DNA of 64,000 bases from Dyadobacter alkalitolerans DSM 23607 (lineage in GTDB: Bacteria > Bacteroidota > Bacteroidia > Cytophagales > Spirosomataceae): the NCBI RefSeq assembly GCF_000428845.1, contig NZ_AUAS01000002.1:248001-312000 (forward strand). The letters are read 5' to 3'. This document shows, one piece after another, positions 45,338-53,984 of the stretch; position 1 is the first letter of the stretch; each line of letters opens with the position of its first letter. The notes under the pieces were generated by a model. That model did not search any database. It was not told the origin of the DNA and saw nothing but the letters and a program-made list of their open reading frames with translations. Both the position numbers and the translations under genes were made by a program.

Positions 45338-46844
45338 TGATCTGACTGATAAGGTGACGTGATAAATTGCCGATTGTTCTGACGTTAAACCAAACGGCGT
45401 TTACATCCAGCAGTAAGCCATTTGTAATGTGACCAACCGCGTAAAAATTCGGATAAGCGCTTTTGCCGGTGATCACTTGCATCGTTTCCGTATTGATCTT
45501 GATCCCGCCGGCATCCTCCGGCTCAATTAAACCATCCTTAGCAAGATTTTGCATCAGATCCGATTTCATCAATTTGACAGCAGATGCAGGCCCTGTGGCG
45601 TTGATCACAAACTTCTCAACCGATTCATTTCCGTCGCCATGGGTTAGCACAAAGTTATTTTTACTGTCGTCGAAAACCACTTCTTTCAAGCCCGGAACAA
45701 CCTTTAACTGATTTGATGTGAACAACTTGTTAACCCGCTCAGCATTCACAAGCGGCATACAGTGACGATTTACCGCCCAGTAAGCGCCAAACCATTTTTT
45801 AAATTTGAGCTTTTCAGATTCGTCCAGCCATTTCCACATTTCAGAACTCTCATACCGAAGCGAATAGGGAATGTTACTGAGTGCATCACCACCGTTTTTA
45901 GCAATTTCAATGTCCTCTGCTAGCAGTTTTTCAGCAGGCTTATCTGTTCTAGCAGTGGCTTTCCAATCTATCTTTCCGCCTGCATATGCCTCTGCTTCCT
46001 TTTTGAAAAGCCTGAATATTTCTTTCACTGTGGGGTTTCTCAGTTCCTTCCGCTGGATTACGTGGAGATTTCTGAGGGTCAAAAACTTGCAATCGATCAT
46101 TGCAGCCTGATCCGCCGGTTGCACTCTGGGCATCAGCCCGTCTGGCGAGTAACAGGTGATTTTTCCCTTATAATCATTATCCGTAAGCGTCATCAATGCG
46201 TCCACAGCACTAAGGCTCGACCCTAAAATCGCTACATCCGCATCCTTTGAAATTTTTTCCAAAATAGGCTCTGATGGCCAGGGAGAGCCGAAATAGCCTT
46301 CTTTATCATTCAAGTCCGGATAATTATCGGCAACTGGCGTGCCGGGAGAAAGCACCAGAAAATCACACGAATGCTGCGCGTTTTTGGACAAGTGAATGGT
46401 GAAACGGGAATCTTCACGTGCAACGCTTGTTGCGCTCGCATGGATCACCTGCACATCCATGCCTTCGTTCTTCGCCAGGGCAAAGTAATGCTCGAATTGT
46501 TCTTTCAGATAATCTCCATACAACCTGCGGGTGGTAAAAGCTCTATTTTCACCTTGGTTATCAACAACTTCGCTGCCGATCCGCGCATTATGCTCAATCA
46601 GCCAATCGCTGAAATGCTGTGGTTCAGTAAAATGGATTCCCATTAGATCTGCCTGGGTGTTGAGAATATGACCCGGTTGTTTGGTCCCAAAAGCAAGTCC
46701 CTTGCCTACTTCTTTGTTCTCTTCAATGATGGTAATGCTAACGTCGCGGTGGCTTTTTGCGATGCGTAGTTGAAGAAAAAGCTCTATGAATGCTGATATT
46801 CCGCAAGCACCGCCACCGATAATCGTAATATTTGTTAAACTCAT
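45321..46844 (-). CDS. FAD/NAD(P)-binding oxidoreductase (PF13454-like)
   Basis: A 507-residue flavoprotein. The FAD-binding Rossmann motif IIGGGACGISAF is at 8-19, GKGLAFGTKQPGHILNT at 49-65 is typical of the FAD_NAD(P)-binding domain found in Bacteroidota and actinobacterial proteins of unknown reaction, and a second nucleotide-binding segment is AILGSSLSAVDALM near 205-218. The C-terminal region has VINATGPAS and the flavin-binding YAVGHITNG. It overlaps the AEC transporter gene by 17 bp. No redox partner is adjacent; it may hydroxylate or oxidise a small acid or peptide-derived compound. Confidence 0.82.
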   Translation of the reverse strand: MSLTNITIIGGGACGISAFIELFLQLRIAKSHRDVSITIIEENKEVGKGLAFGTKQPGHILNTQADLMGIHFTEPQHFSDWLIEHNARIGSEVVDNQGENRAFTTRRLYGDYLKEQFEHYFALAKNEGMDVQVIHASATSVAREDSRFTIHLSKNAQHSCDFLVLSPGTPVADNYPDLNDKEGYFGSPWPSEPILEKISKDADVAILGSSLSAVDALMTLTDNDYKGKITCYSPDGLMPRVQPADQAAMIDCKFLTLRNLHVIQRKELRNPTVKEIFRLFKKEAEAYAGGKIDWKATARTDKPAEKLLAEDIEIAKNGGDALSNIPYSLRYESSEMWKWLDESEKLKFKKWFGAYWAVNRHCMPLVNAERVNKLFTSNQLKVVPGLKEVVFDDSKNNFVLTHGDGNESVEKFVINATGPASAVKLMKSDLMQNLAKDGLIEPEDAGGIKINTETMQVITGKSAYPNFYAVGHITNGLLLDVNAVWFNVRTIGNLSRHLISQIIGNPS

Positions 46845-47174
46845 TTTTGACGCTCCTGTTTGCTATCTGCTCCCATTTGAAGCAGGAAGAATCGGACATC
46901 TAAAAGAATCATGCTAATTACACAGCTGGAACTGGCTGAAAAACCGTTTCTCTTCCTCGTAACCCTCTGAACCAGCGTTTCCGTCCACTCAGAATGACTA
47001 ATAAAATTTAACAAAACCCCATAATTTTTCACACCCAGACGCCCTCCTTGCGGATTAGTTTTTTTATCTTTCAGTTTCTCGGTTGTGCTGATTGCAAACA
47101 TGCTAATGTCTTTAGTGCTTTTGGTACGGCTTTACAACAAGTCCCAAGACTTGTCTTCACTAAAATTTGTTTTC
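46845..47174. other. 330-bp divergent intergenic region
   Basis: Between the FAD-protein gene (minus) and the antiporter gene (plus), so it should hold both promoters. No repeat, hairpin with a T-run or short gene was found. Confidence 0.5.
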
Positions 47175-48257
47175 ATGAAGTCTAAACTCTCGCTACCACG
47201 CTGGTCTATCATAACCCCCATTCTGGCGTGGCTTCTTTATTATGGTAAATCTTTCGAATTCGGTAGTGTATATGACGTGTTCCTTGCCTTTGGACTGATA
47301 GGCGCAGTGCTGGCCGCCGTGCACCATGCCGAAGTGATCGCGCACCGCGTGGGCGAACCAGCCGGAACACTCGTCCTGGCCATTGCTATTACGATTATTG
47401 AAGTGGCCTTAATTGTTTCGCTCATGCTTGCGGGCGGCGCCGAAACGGCTGCGCTTGCCAGGGACACGGTTTTTGCTGCGATTATGATTATTCTTACGGG
47501 TATTATCGGGTTATGCCTGCTTGTAGGCGGTTATCGCTATCAGGAGCAGCAATTTGGAAAATTCGGCGTAAGTGCTGCGCTGGTGACGCTTACCGCGATA
47601 TCTGTGCTTACACTGATTTTGCCTAATTACACAACCAGCGTTACCGGGCCAGTTTATAACGATAGCCAGCTTATTTTTGTAGCAATTATTTCGCTGGTCC
47701 TTTACGGCACATTTGTAATGGTGCAGACCGTCCGTCACCGCGCCTACTTTCTCACGGAAATCGTGGATGCAAAAAAAGAAACACCTGCTGATCCGCCCTC
47801 GAATCAGGTGACTTTAATCAGCACTGTTTTGCTGCTGGTATGCCTCGTTGCGGTGGTGCTTCTGGCTAAAATGCTAGCACCTACTATCGAAAGTTTTGTT
47901 GTGGAAATGGGTGCTCCCAAGTCGCTTGTGGGGGTCATTGTTGCTGCTGTCATTCTGTCGCCGGAAGGTTTAGCGGCGTTAAGGGCTGCAAAGAAAAACC
48001 GGCTGCAGATCAGTTTGAACCTGGCTCTGGGCTCTGCGCTGGCGAGTATCGGACTCACCATTCCCGTCGTGGCAGTAGTATCCATATTCACCGGCCTCAC
48101 CATCACCTTGGGTATCGACACGAAATCCACGCTCCTGCTCATTCTGTCTCTTTTCACCGTAGCCCTATCCTTCGGGACCGGAAGAACCACCGTCATGCAA
48201 GGCGTAGTCCTCCTGGTCATTTTCGCAGTGTACTTGTTCACTACGATTGTGCCTTGA
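47175..48257 (+). CDS. chaA: calcium/sodium:proton antiporter, ChaA type
   Basis: A 360-residue inner-membrane CAX-family exchanger with about eleven helices, close in length to E. coli ChaA (366). The two inverted alpha motifs are present: HHAEVIAHRVGEPAGTLVLA with ITIIEVALIVSLML in the first half, and ILSPEGLAALRAAKKNRLQI with NLALGSALASIGLTIP in the second. The acidic residues in these motifs bind cations. An acidic/Pro-rich cytoplasmic linker (VDAKKETPADPPSNQ) separates the halves. The frame extends to 47085; ATG at 47175 matches the family N-terminus. It exchanges Ca2+, Na+ or K+ for H+ at alkaline pH. A terminator follows. Confidence 0.9.
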   Translation: MKSKLSLPRWSIITPILAWLLYYGKSFEFGSVYDVFLAFGLIGAVLAAVHHAEVIAHRVGEPAGTLVLAIAITIIEVALIVSLMLAGGAETAALARDTVFAAIMIILTGIIGLCLLVGGYRYQEQQFGKFGVSAALVTLTAISVLTLILPNYTTSVTGPVYNDSQLIFVAIISLVLYGTFVMVQTVRHRAYFLTEIVDAKKETPADPPSNQVTLISTVLLLVCLVAVVLLAKMLAPTIESFVVEMGAPKSLVGVIVAAVILSPEGLAALRAAKKNRLQISLNLALGSALASIGLTIPVVAVVSIFTGLTITLGIDTKSTLLLILSLFTVALSFGTGRTTVMQGVVLLVIFAVYLFTTIVP

Positions 48258-48300
48258 AAAGCTCGCCCGTAAAGCGGCGATCTCACATTTATCACCATAT

Positions 48301-48336
48301 AAAACAAAAGGGGAAGCAAGCTTCCCCTTTTGTTTT
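48301..48336. terminator. perfect bidirectional terminator hairpin
   Basis: A 17-bp perfect inverted repeat, AAAACAAAAGGGGAAGC (48301-48317) with GCTTCCCCTTTTGTTTT (48320-48336), loop AA. A/T-runs on both sides let it end chaA transcripts and minus-strand transcripts from the right. Confidence 0.9.
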
Positions 48337-48351
48337 AATTAACCTTAGTGA

Positions 48352-48387
48352 TTATTCAACGATGATGTCTTTGTGCGATGTAGTCAT
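48352..48387 (-). CDS. possible 11-residue leader-type or micropeptide ORF
   Basis: Minus-strand ATG at 48387 encodes MTTSHKDIIVE and stops with TAA, 15 bp before a perfect terminator hairpin. It is downstream of the 48520-49140 gene on the same strand. The peptide is too short for statistical support; the position next to a terminator is the only reason to list it. Confidence 0.25.
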   Translation of the reverse strand: MTTSHKDIIVE

Positions 48388-48519
48388 AGTATTATGTGGT
48401 TAGTTCAACAAAAACTTTAAAGCAATGTATTAATGTTTGATTGACCAATAAGTAAAGTTATAAAATTTTGCTAAATGTTGTCAAAAAATAACGTAGAGAA
48501 ATGATAATATAAGCTCTGC

Positions 48520-49140
48520 TTATCGAGCCTTAGTCAGCACCTTTCCTGATAACCCGCTCTTAAACCTCCCTTCTTCAATGTCGTCGATATCAAAGTCCCT
48601 GGTGAAATATGAGGTGAGACCTGACAACTGATGCTTTGCTACAACTTGCAGCCTGAGAGACTTTGTCCTGCCCAGAAGAAGTTCCAAATTTTCGGAGGTC
48701 CTGATCCGGCATGCAAACTCATCGTGGGCGCTATTCCCAAACCCCGAAGATAGTGATCGCAAGAATGGGAGGTCGCTTCTTTTCAGTTCGATAGAATCTA
48801 TCATAATATTCTTGCCTCCACTATAATGTGGCTCCAAGATGAATAGGCTAAATCTCAAATCATGGCATTTGAAACAGCTGTTGACATTTATGATCTTAAA
48901 CCAAAACATTGGTTCCGTATTCTCCGAACCGTCCGAATTCCTGTCATGTAGTGGACACTTGGATATTTTACGTACAATCCAAAGCTTCGGCTTGAATGTC
49001 GCAAACATAAATATCAGGAACAAAAACGATCCAAGCATCCTGGATGGCATATCCCTTAAATGCCAATCGATATCATATTGACTGGCCTCGCAACTGGTAG
49101 TAAAAACCAGAAACAGATATATGAGTAAAATGTTCTTCAT
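48520..49140 (-). CDS. membrane-associated protein of unknown function with lipoprotein-like signal
   Basis: A 206-residue protein with a signal sequence ending TTSC (Cys17) and a second hydrophobic segment (about 35-51, MLGSFLFLIFMFATF). The rest is a soluble, beta-rich domain: WFKIINVNSCFKCHDLRFSLFILEP split by a turn, ELLLGRTKSLRLQVVAKHQ near 152-170, ending FDIDDIEEGRFKSG. The last part vaguely recalls the cytoplasmic domain of inward-rectifier channels, but no pore is present, so I do not assign this. Cysteines in FKCHD and KCPLHDR are notable. AT content is higher than in neighbours. Confidence 0.6.
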   Translation of the reverse strand: MKNILLIYLFLVFTTSCEASQYDIDWHLRDMPSRMLGSFLFLIFMFATFKPKLWIVRKISKCPLHDRNSDGSENTEPMFWFKIINVNSCFKCHDLRFSLFILEPHYSGGKNIMIDSIELKRSDLPFLRSLSSGFGNSAHDEFACRIRTSENLELLLGRTKSLRLQVVAKHQLSGLTSYFTRDFDIDDIEEGRFKSGLSGKVLTKAR

Positions 49141-49292
49141 TAACGCCGTCCTGCTTTTTATGCAAATAAATTCATTAGCAAAGCTTGCTACAAGCTTTGC
49201 CAGCAGCTAAGGTTAGCGAACCTTTTAGACAAAATGAATTCTATTTATTTTTCGGAAAAGCATTTATCAAAAGGAAAGAATTTTACTCAACC

Positions 49293-49916
49293 TCACTTCA
49301 CAGCTAGCGAGCCGGCACCCAGCACTGCTTCACGGAGGCCGTTTTGGATCATGGTGAATTGGAGGTCCATCAGGTAGTGGGATTTATGATAGTCTTGGAG
49401 GACGGACTTGATGTTGCGGCGCTGCTGATACAGCTTGGCCCTTGCCTTCTTGCTTTTTGTGATGGAAATTTCGCGGCCGATGTCGTCGATATGTTTGCCG
49501 TACATGCCGATGTTTGAAAAATCTGCATCTGCCGATGTGTAGGCAGCCGAAACGGCATTGCGCGTCTTTACATTGTTAATGGTGCAGTTGTAATATCCGT
49601 CTTTGATATCAACCTGGACGCGGTAACTGAATGAGTTGAAACTTTCGGAGACGATCGGTTCCTGATCCTGAAAAACGATCCTGCCCAGACCCGCATCCTC
49701 AACCCGCATCACCTCGCGATAATTGGGATAGGTCCTGCGTATCCAGGCCTTCGCAGCGTTAAAAGCTTTGTCGCGTGACTGGCCGGTTTGTACCGATTTG
49801 GTCTGGGTAATTTCGCCGGTGAACCGGTCATAGGGTAAGCCTGACTTCTGTGCGAAGCTAGGCGTGAACAAATTTAGGGCAACAATGAAGAGCGTTGAGA
49901 GTAGAGGGTATTTCAT
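49293..49916 (-). CDS. secreted DUF4468-type protein
   Basis: A 207-residue exported protein (signal peptide MKYPLLSTLFIVALNLFTPSFA). The part LPYDRFTGEITQTKSVQTGQ, DKAFNAAKAWIRRTYPNYRE and the IVFQDQEPIVSESFNSFSYR / VQVDIKDGYYNCTINNV stretch follow the TBP-like fold of DUF4468, common in Bacteroidota. The C-terminus is helical and basic. The frame runs back to 50054, overlapping the neighbouring gene; the signal peptide fixes the start at 49916. The function is unknown. Confidence 0.75.
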   Translation of the reverse strand: MKYPLLSTLFIVALNLFTPSFAQKSGLPYDRFTGEITQTKSVQTGQSRDKAFNAAKAWIRRTYPNYREVMRVEDAGLGRIVFQDQEPIVSESFNSFSYRVQVDIKDGYYNCTINNVKTRNAVSAAYTSADADFSNIGMYGKHIDDIGREISITKSKKARAKLYQQRRNIKSVLQDYHKSHYLMDLQFTMIQNGLREAVLGAGSLAVK

Positions 49917-50022
49917 CAAAGATCCAGAGAGTATATAATTATCGGTAATGATAAGAATTATAGAAAATCTTTCAAAATTTATGTAGAGAAACTTGGATGT
50001 CTTTGTTACCGGAAGGCACTTT

Positions 50023-50964
50023 TTACATTTTTTCCTGATAAGTAAGCTTTTCAATGAGCAGTTCTCTGCGTTTTTGGTCGATACCCAGCTGATTTTCTAT
50101 GAACCGCTCTATGCCGCCATACTTTTTATCAATAGTCCCGAAAGTAGCATTGATAAATCGCTCATCCACGGTTACAAATACTTCGACCGCTTTTAAATCC
50201 ATTTTGCGTTTGATGGTTTTGCCCAATCTGGCTTTCCGCAATGTACTTTCTGTGTGCTCCTGGCGATAATAATTCGACAGTAAATATTCGTTCACTATTG
50301 CCTTCCGGTCGACTTTCAGGATAGATAATATCAACGCGGAAATAATGCCTGTACGGTCTTTTCCTGCCGAACAATGGTATACGACCGGCGCATCAGAATC
50401 CAGGATACCCTGCATAATTTCCCGCAATGCATTCACATTCAATGATACAGCATCCTCATAAAACTGGATTGTTTTGTCAAATGCCTGCTGTTCCGAAATC
50501 TGGCCGTTAATCACTTTTGTCTTCAACTGCGCAATTTCCCCCTCTTTGTCTTCGACCGTTGGCGTATGGAAATATTTGACATTCGCTGGCAACTGATCCT
50601 CTTTACCTTTAATTTCATGATCGGTGCGCAGGTCGTATACGCTTGCAATGTGCAGTGAATTCAACTTGTCAAATTCGCTTTCATCCAGGTTAGCCAGATT
50701 TCCCGAGCGGTAGATCTTTCCTAAGCGGACTGTCCTTCCATCTACGGTTTTGAGGCCGCCTATATCCCTGAAATTTAGTGTTTTCTCGAAAGGAATGTAT
50801 CGTTTAGCTAACAGTAATGAATCTTCCATGTGAACAACCTGACGATAAGCCGATTTCCCGTTACGATTCTCCGAAATACTGACTTTGCAGGCCGTAAGCG
50901 CAATCCCGGTCAGAAAAATATACAATGTTCTCCTTACGCTGAGAAATAACAATTTTGGAAACAT
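50023..50964 (-). CDS. tyrosine-protein phosphatase lipoprotein
   Basis: A 313-residue protein with a lipoprotein signal (lipobox LTAC, Cys26), so it acts outside the cytoplasm. Phosphatase features are NFRDIGG (64-70), YDLRTDHE near 110-117 and the P-loop HCSAGKDRTG with Cys198 and Arg204 (CX5R). This is the Y_phosphatase3 type, whose members also accept phosphoinositides or phosphoserine. A start at 51003 is possible but would bury the lipoprotein signal. It is divergent from the sugar dehydrogenase gene. The physiological substrate is unknown. Confidence 0.87.
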   Translation of the reverse strand: MFPKLLFLSVRRTLYIFLTGIALTACKVSISENRNGKSAYRQVVHMEDSLLLAKRYIPFEKTLNFRDIGGLKTVDGRTVRLGKIYRSGNLANLDESEFDKLNSLHIASVYDLRTDHEIKGKEDQLPANVKYFHTPTVEDKEGEIAQLKTKVINGQISEQQAFDKTIQFYEDAVSLNVNALREIMQGILDSDAPVVYHCSAGKDRTGIISALILSILKVDRKAIVNEYLLSNYYRQEHTESTLRKARLGKTIKRKMDLKAVEVFVTVDERFINATFGTIDKKYGGIERFIENQLGIDQKRRELLIEKLTYQEKM

Positions 50965-51128
50965 AAAGCCACTTTTCTTGGCTGCTTCATTTGCCATTGG
51001 CATCCTGTTTTTTTGAAAGATATTCTTTTATTTTGATCCTAAAATCGATATTTGCCGTTATGCTTTGAAATGGATGTGTCAAATCCGTCGGTCTAAAATC
51101 TCATTTATAAACCTCTAACTTAGAACAA

Positions 51129-52382
51129 ATGTCTAAAAGTATTCTGTTAACCCTGGCAGCAGCAGCTTTTGTGATCGCTTCATGCCAAAACAAATCGTCC
51201 GAAAATTCGGATGCTGCGGAAAAAGATACCGCGGCTACGGCCGGCGCTCCCGTTGAAACCCAAAAAGCCAATTCAGATTACAAACCTTCTTTCGAAGGAC
51301 AGACAAGAATTGGAAGTGTAAAATCAACAACGGCATACGAAGGTAAAGTTCTCACCAGCGACCTAAAAAATCCTTGGGGTGTTACCACGTTGCCGGACGG
51401 ACGTTTGATCATTACAGAAAAAGCTGGAACAATGCGCATCGCCACCACCGATGGAAAGGTAAGCGCACCGATTACCGGCATTCCAGCTGTGGATGCAGAA
51501 GGACAAGGCGGTTTGCTGGGCATCCGGGTTGACCCTGAATTTGATAAAAACAGAATGGTTTACTGGGTTTTTGCAGAAAAACAACCAGGCGGCAACCTGA
51601 CTTCCGTAGCGAAAGGAAAACTTTCAGCAGACGAGAAAAAAATTGAAGGCGCAACGGTTATTTACCGCGCTACACCCGCCTTTCCAAGCAACCTGCATTA
51701 CGGCGGAAGGATTTTATTTGACAAACAAGGCGACCTTGTCATCAGCACGGGCGAGCGCTCAGACACTGTTTCGAGACCGCAGGCGCAGCATTTAAATTCC
51801 AGCCTGGGCAAAGTGATCCGCATTACCAAGGATGGCAAACCGGTGAAAGGCAACCCGTTTGAAGGCAAAGCCGGCGCGAAACCGGAATTGTATTCTTACG
51901 GCCACCGCAATGTGCAGGGGTTGGCGTTCCACCCTGTTTCGGGCGATCTTTGGGAAGTTGAGTTTGGCCCAAGAGGCGGTGACGAGCTGAACCGTGTTGA
52001 AGCTGGAAAAAACTACGGCTGGCCTACCATTACTTACGGAATCGAATACAGCGGCAAGAAAATCGGTGATTCGATCCAGGTGAAGGAAGGCATGGAGCAA
52101 CCGGTTTACTACTGGGATCCCGTGGTTTCGCCGAGCGGCATCACATTTTACAGCAGCGACAGCATTCCGGAATGGAAAAATAACCTTTTCATCGGCGGGT
52201 TGAGCAGCATGCACATTGTAAGGCTGGTAATCGAAAACAACAAAGTCGTAGGTGAGGAAAGGCTGCTGGCTTCCGAAGGACAGCGTTTCCGTGACATTAC
52301 GGAAGGCAAAGACGGTGCACTATATGCCGTGACGGATCAGGGAAAACTGTATCGCATATTCAAAAATAGTAAAGCATTTTAG
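51129..52382 (+). CDS. PQQ-dependent sugar dehydrogenase lipoprotein (aldose sugar dehydrogenase type)
   Basis: A 417-residue protein with lipobox IASC (Cys19) and a Ser/Ala/Thr-rich linker (20-50), then a six-bladed propeller of the glucose/sorbosone dehydrogenase family. Signatures are LKNPWGVTTLPDGRLIITEKAG near 79-100, GQGGLLGIRVDPEF near 124-137, YSYGHRNVQGLAFHP near 256-270 and GGDELNRVEAGKNYGWP near 283-299. It resembles E. coli YliI. It would oxidise sugars in the periplasm and feed electrons to the chain if PQQ is available. A strong terminator follows. Confidence 0.92.
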   Translation: MSKSILLTLAAAAFVIASCQNKSSENSDAAEKDTAATAGAPVETQKANSDYKPSFEGQTRIGSVKSTTAYEGKVLTSDLKNPWGVTTLPDGRLIITEKAGTMRIATTDGKVSAPITGIPAVDAEGQGGLLGIRVDPEFDKNRMVYWVFAEKQPGGNLTSVAKGKLSADEKKIEGATVIYRATPAFPSNLHYGGRILFDKQGDLVISTGERSDTVSRPQAQHLNSSLGKVIRITKDGKPVKGNPFEGKAGAKPELYSYGHRNVQGLAFHPVSGDLWEVEFGPRGGDELNRVEAGKNYGWPTITYGIEYSGKKIGDSIQVKEGMEQPVYYWDPVVSPSGITFYSSDSIPEWKNNLFIGGLSSMHIVRLVIENNKVVGEERLLASEGQRFRDITEGKDGALYAVTDQGKLYRIFKNSKAF

Positions 52383-52388
52383 AATTAC

Positions 52389-52426
52389 ACGGCGCCGGTG
52401 AGCAATCATCCGGCGCCGTTTTTTTT
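52389..52426 (+). terminator. intrinsic terminator after the sugar dehydrogenase gene
   Basis: Stem ACGGCGCCGG (52389-52398) pairs with CCGGCGCCGT (52410-52419), loop 11 nt, followed by eight T. Confidence 0.92.
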
Positions 52427-52539
52427 AGATTTGAAGTGCTCAGTGGTTACATTTTGAGCGCATTAGGCGGCACGTCGTCGGGCATGGTATTTATATATTT
52501 TGGTTTTGAATAAATTTCCCGAAGTACTCATACACCATC

Positions 52540-53667
52540 ATGATCCGATTTTCCAATCACTTCAAAAGCGTAAGTCTGGCTGCATCTTTATTAAGCCTTG
52601 TCTTAATTATTGCCCTGCTATATGTGTTGCAAAGCGTTATAATCCCGCTCTTATTTTCCATTCTGCTAGCCATTTCACTATTTCCGATCACCCGCTTTTT
52701 TGAAAAATATAAACTAAGCCGCGCAACGGCTTCCATCCTTTCCGTACTGGTGGCCATTGTGCTCATTTCATTCCTGATCTGGTTTATCGTGCATCAGGTG
52801 ATCGTGATCGGCGCTAATGGGAACGACCTGCAACTGCGTTTTATGCACATCCTGGAAACGATCCAGAAATGGGTAACCATGCGTTTCGGCATTGAAGAGG
52901 GTGAAGTAACCAAACAAATTACTGCTTTTTCCAACAGGGTTGTGAGCAATGCCGGGACCATTCTCAGCACTGCTTTTGGCTCGGTAGGCGGCATTCTGGC
53001 GGGGGTGATCATTGTGCCGTTGTTTACCTTTTTCCTTTTGTATTACCGCGATTTCTTCCGTGAGTTTTTCTTCCATGCATTTGCTTCCACATCTAAGGAA
53101 CTGGTCAGTGATGTGCTGGACAAGATTTATTATGTTGTACAAAGTTACCTGGTGGGACTTGTAACGGTCATGGGCATTGTCGCGATCCTGAATACGGTCG
53201 GTCTGCTTGTTCTTGGCATTCCATATGCGTGGTTCTTTGGGATCCTGGCGTCATTGTTAATGTTGCTTCCCTACATTGGCATCGCGATCGGCTCGGTGCT
53301 TCCGGCTTTGTTTGCGCTGGCTACCAAGGATAGTGCGTGGTACGCAGTGGGCGTGGTTGCGTGGTTTCAGGTTGTGCAGTTCCTGGAAGGTAACTTCCTT
53401 ACGCCCAACATTGTAGGTGGCAAAGTAAGCATTAACCCGCTTATGGCGCTTGTAGGATTGCTTTTAGGTGGTATGCTTTTCGGTCTGGCCGGTTTGATCC
53501 TCGCTATCCCGATCACCGCTGTTTTAAAAGTGGTTTTTGATGCCATTCCATCCATGAAAGCCTACGGATTCCTGATCGGAGAACCCGAAAAATATCACCT
53601 GAAACGCTTTTCCAACAAGATCATCATGAAGCGCTGGAAGATCAACCAGGTCCCGAACCAGGAGTAG
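52540..53667 (+). CDS. AI-2E family transporter (YdiK/TqsA-like)
   Basis: A 375-residue inner-membrane protein with about eight helices: two pairs at the N-terminus (14-48 and 63-86), a charged periplasmic or cytoplasmic stretch (about 88-135), and a cluster from 145 to 340. Family features are GVIIVPLFTFFLLYYRDFFR near 155-174, the PYIGIAIGSVLPALFAL segment near 247-263 and FLEGNFLTPNIVGGKVSINPL near 284-304. The family was named for AI-2 export but many members are Na+/H+ exchangers or of unknown substrate. It is monocistronic and ended by a terminator. Confidence 0.9.
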   Translation: MIRFSNHFKSVSLAASLLSLVLIIALLYVLQSVIIPLLFSILLAISLFPITRFFEKYKLSRATASILSVLVAIVLISFLIWFIVHQVIVIGANGNDLQLRFMHILETIQKWVTMRFGIEEGEVTKQITAFSNRVVSNAGTILSTAFGSVGGILAGVIIVPLFTFFLLYYRDFFREFFFHAFASTSKELVSDVLDKIYYVVQSYLVGLVTVMGIVAILNTVGLLVLGIPYAWFFGILASLLMLLPYIGIAIGSVLPALFALATKDSAWYAVGVVAWFQVVQFLEGNFLTPNIVGGKVSINPLMALVGLLLGGMLFGLAGLILAIPITAVLKVVFDAIPSMKAYGFLIGEPEKYHLKRFSNKIIMKRWKINQVPNQE

Positions 53668-53706
53668 ATGCTCCTGATCCGAGTCAGACTTAAAATCCTA
53701 CACAAT

Positions 53707-53737
53707 AAAAATGCCGCACTAACCTGCGGCATTTTTT
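53707..53737 (+). terminator. intrinsic terminator after the AI-2E transporter gene
   Basis: AAAAATGCCGCA (53707-53718) pairs with TGCGGCATTTTT (53725-53736) around a 6-nt loop. Confidence 0.9.
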
Positions 53738-53854
53738 ATTTTAATGCCTTTTTAACTTGCTTTTAACTTGCTATTAACGGTAATGTGCTGTTTTTGTATC
53801 GGTATTAGTTAAATCCAATTCCAGAAAAAGAGAAACCCTCATTTCAATGAAAAA

Positions 53855-53870
53855 TGTGATCCTAATCACG
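53855..53870. promoter_or_regulatory. candidate Crp/Fnr operator before the RND operon
   Basis: TGTGATCCTAATCACG matches TGTGA-N6-TCAC and shares 13 of 16 positions with the site at 7498-7513. It lies 115 bp before the efflux operon. Confidence 0.5.
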
Positions 53871-53984
53871 ATGGTTTACATCCTGCCTCACAGAAAATTC
53901 ACAATTCAGGGATTGCGATTCGCTTCAATATCAGACGTAAACATGCTTAGTAATCCAAATTTTATCAAATAGCAAAAAACCATC

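Larger units (their letters stand above)
53668..53984. other. 317-bp intergenic region before the RND operon
   Basis: Holds the terminator of the previous gene, two tandem copies of TTTTAACTTGC (53750-53771), and a CRP-like palindrome (53855-53870). No TAnnTTTG element stands out. Confidence 0.6.

Noticed and set aside
48520..49140. Inward-rectifier potassium channel homologue
   Set aside because: The C-terminal pattern is only vaguely similar and there is no pore helix or selectivity filter; left as unknown.
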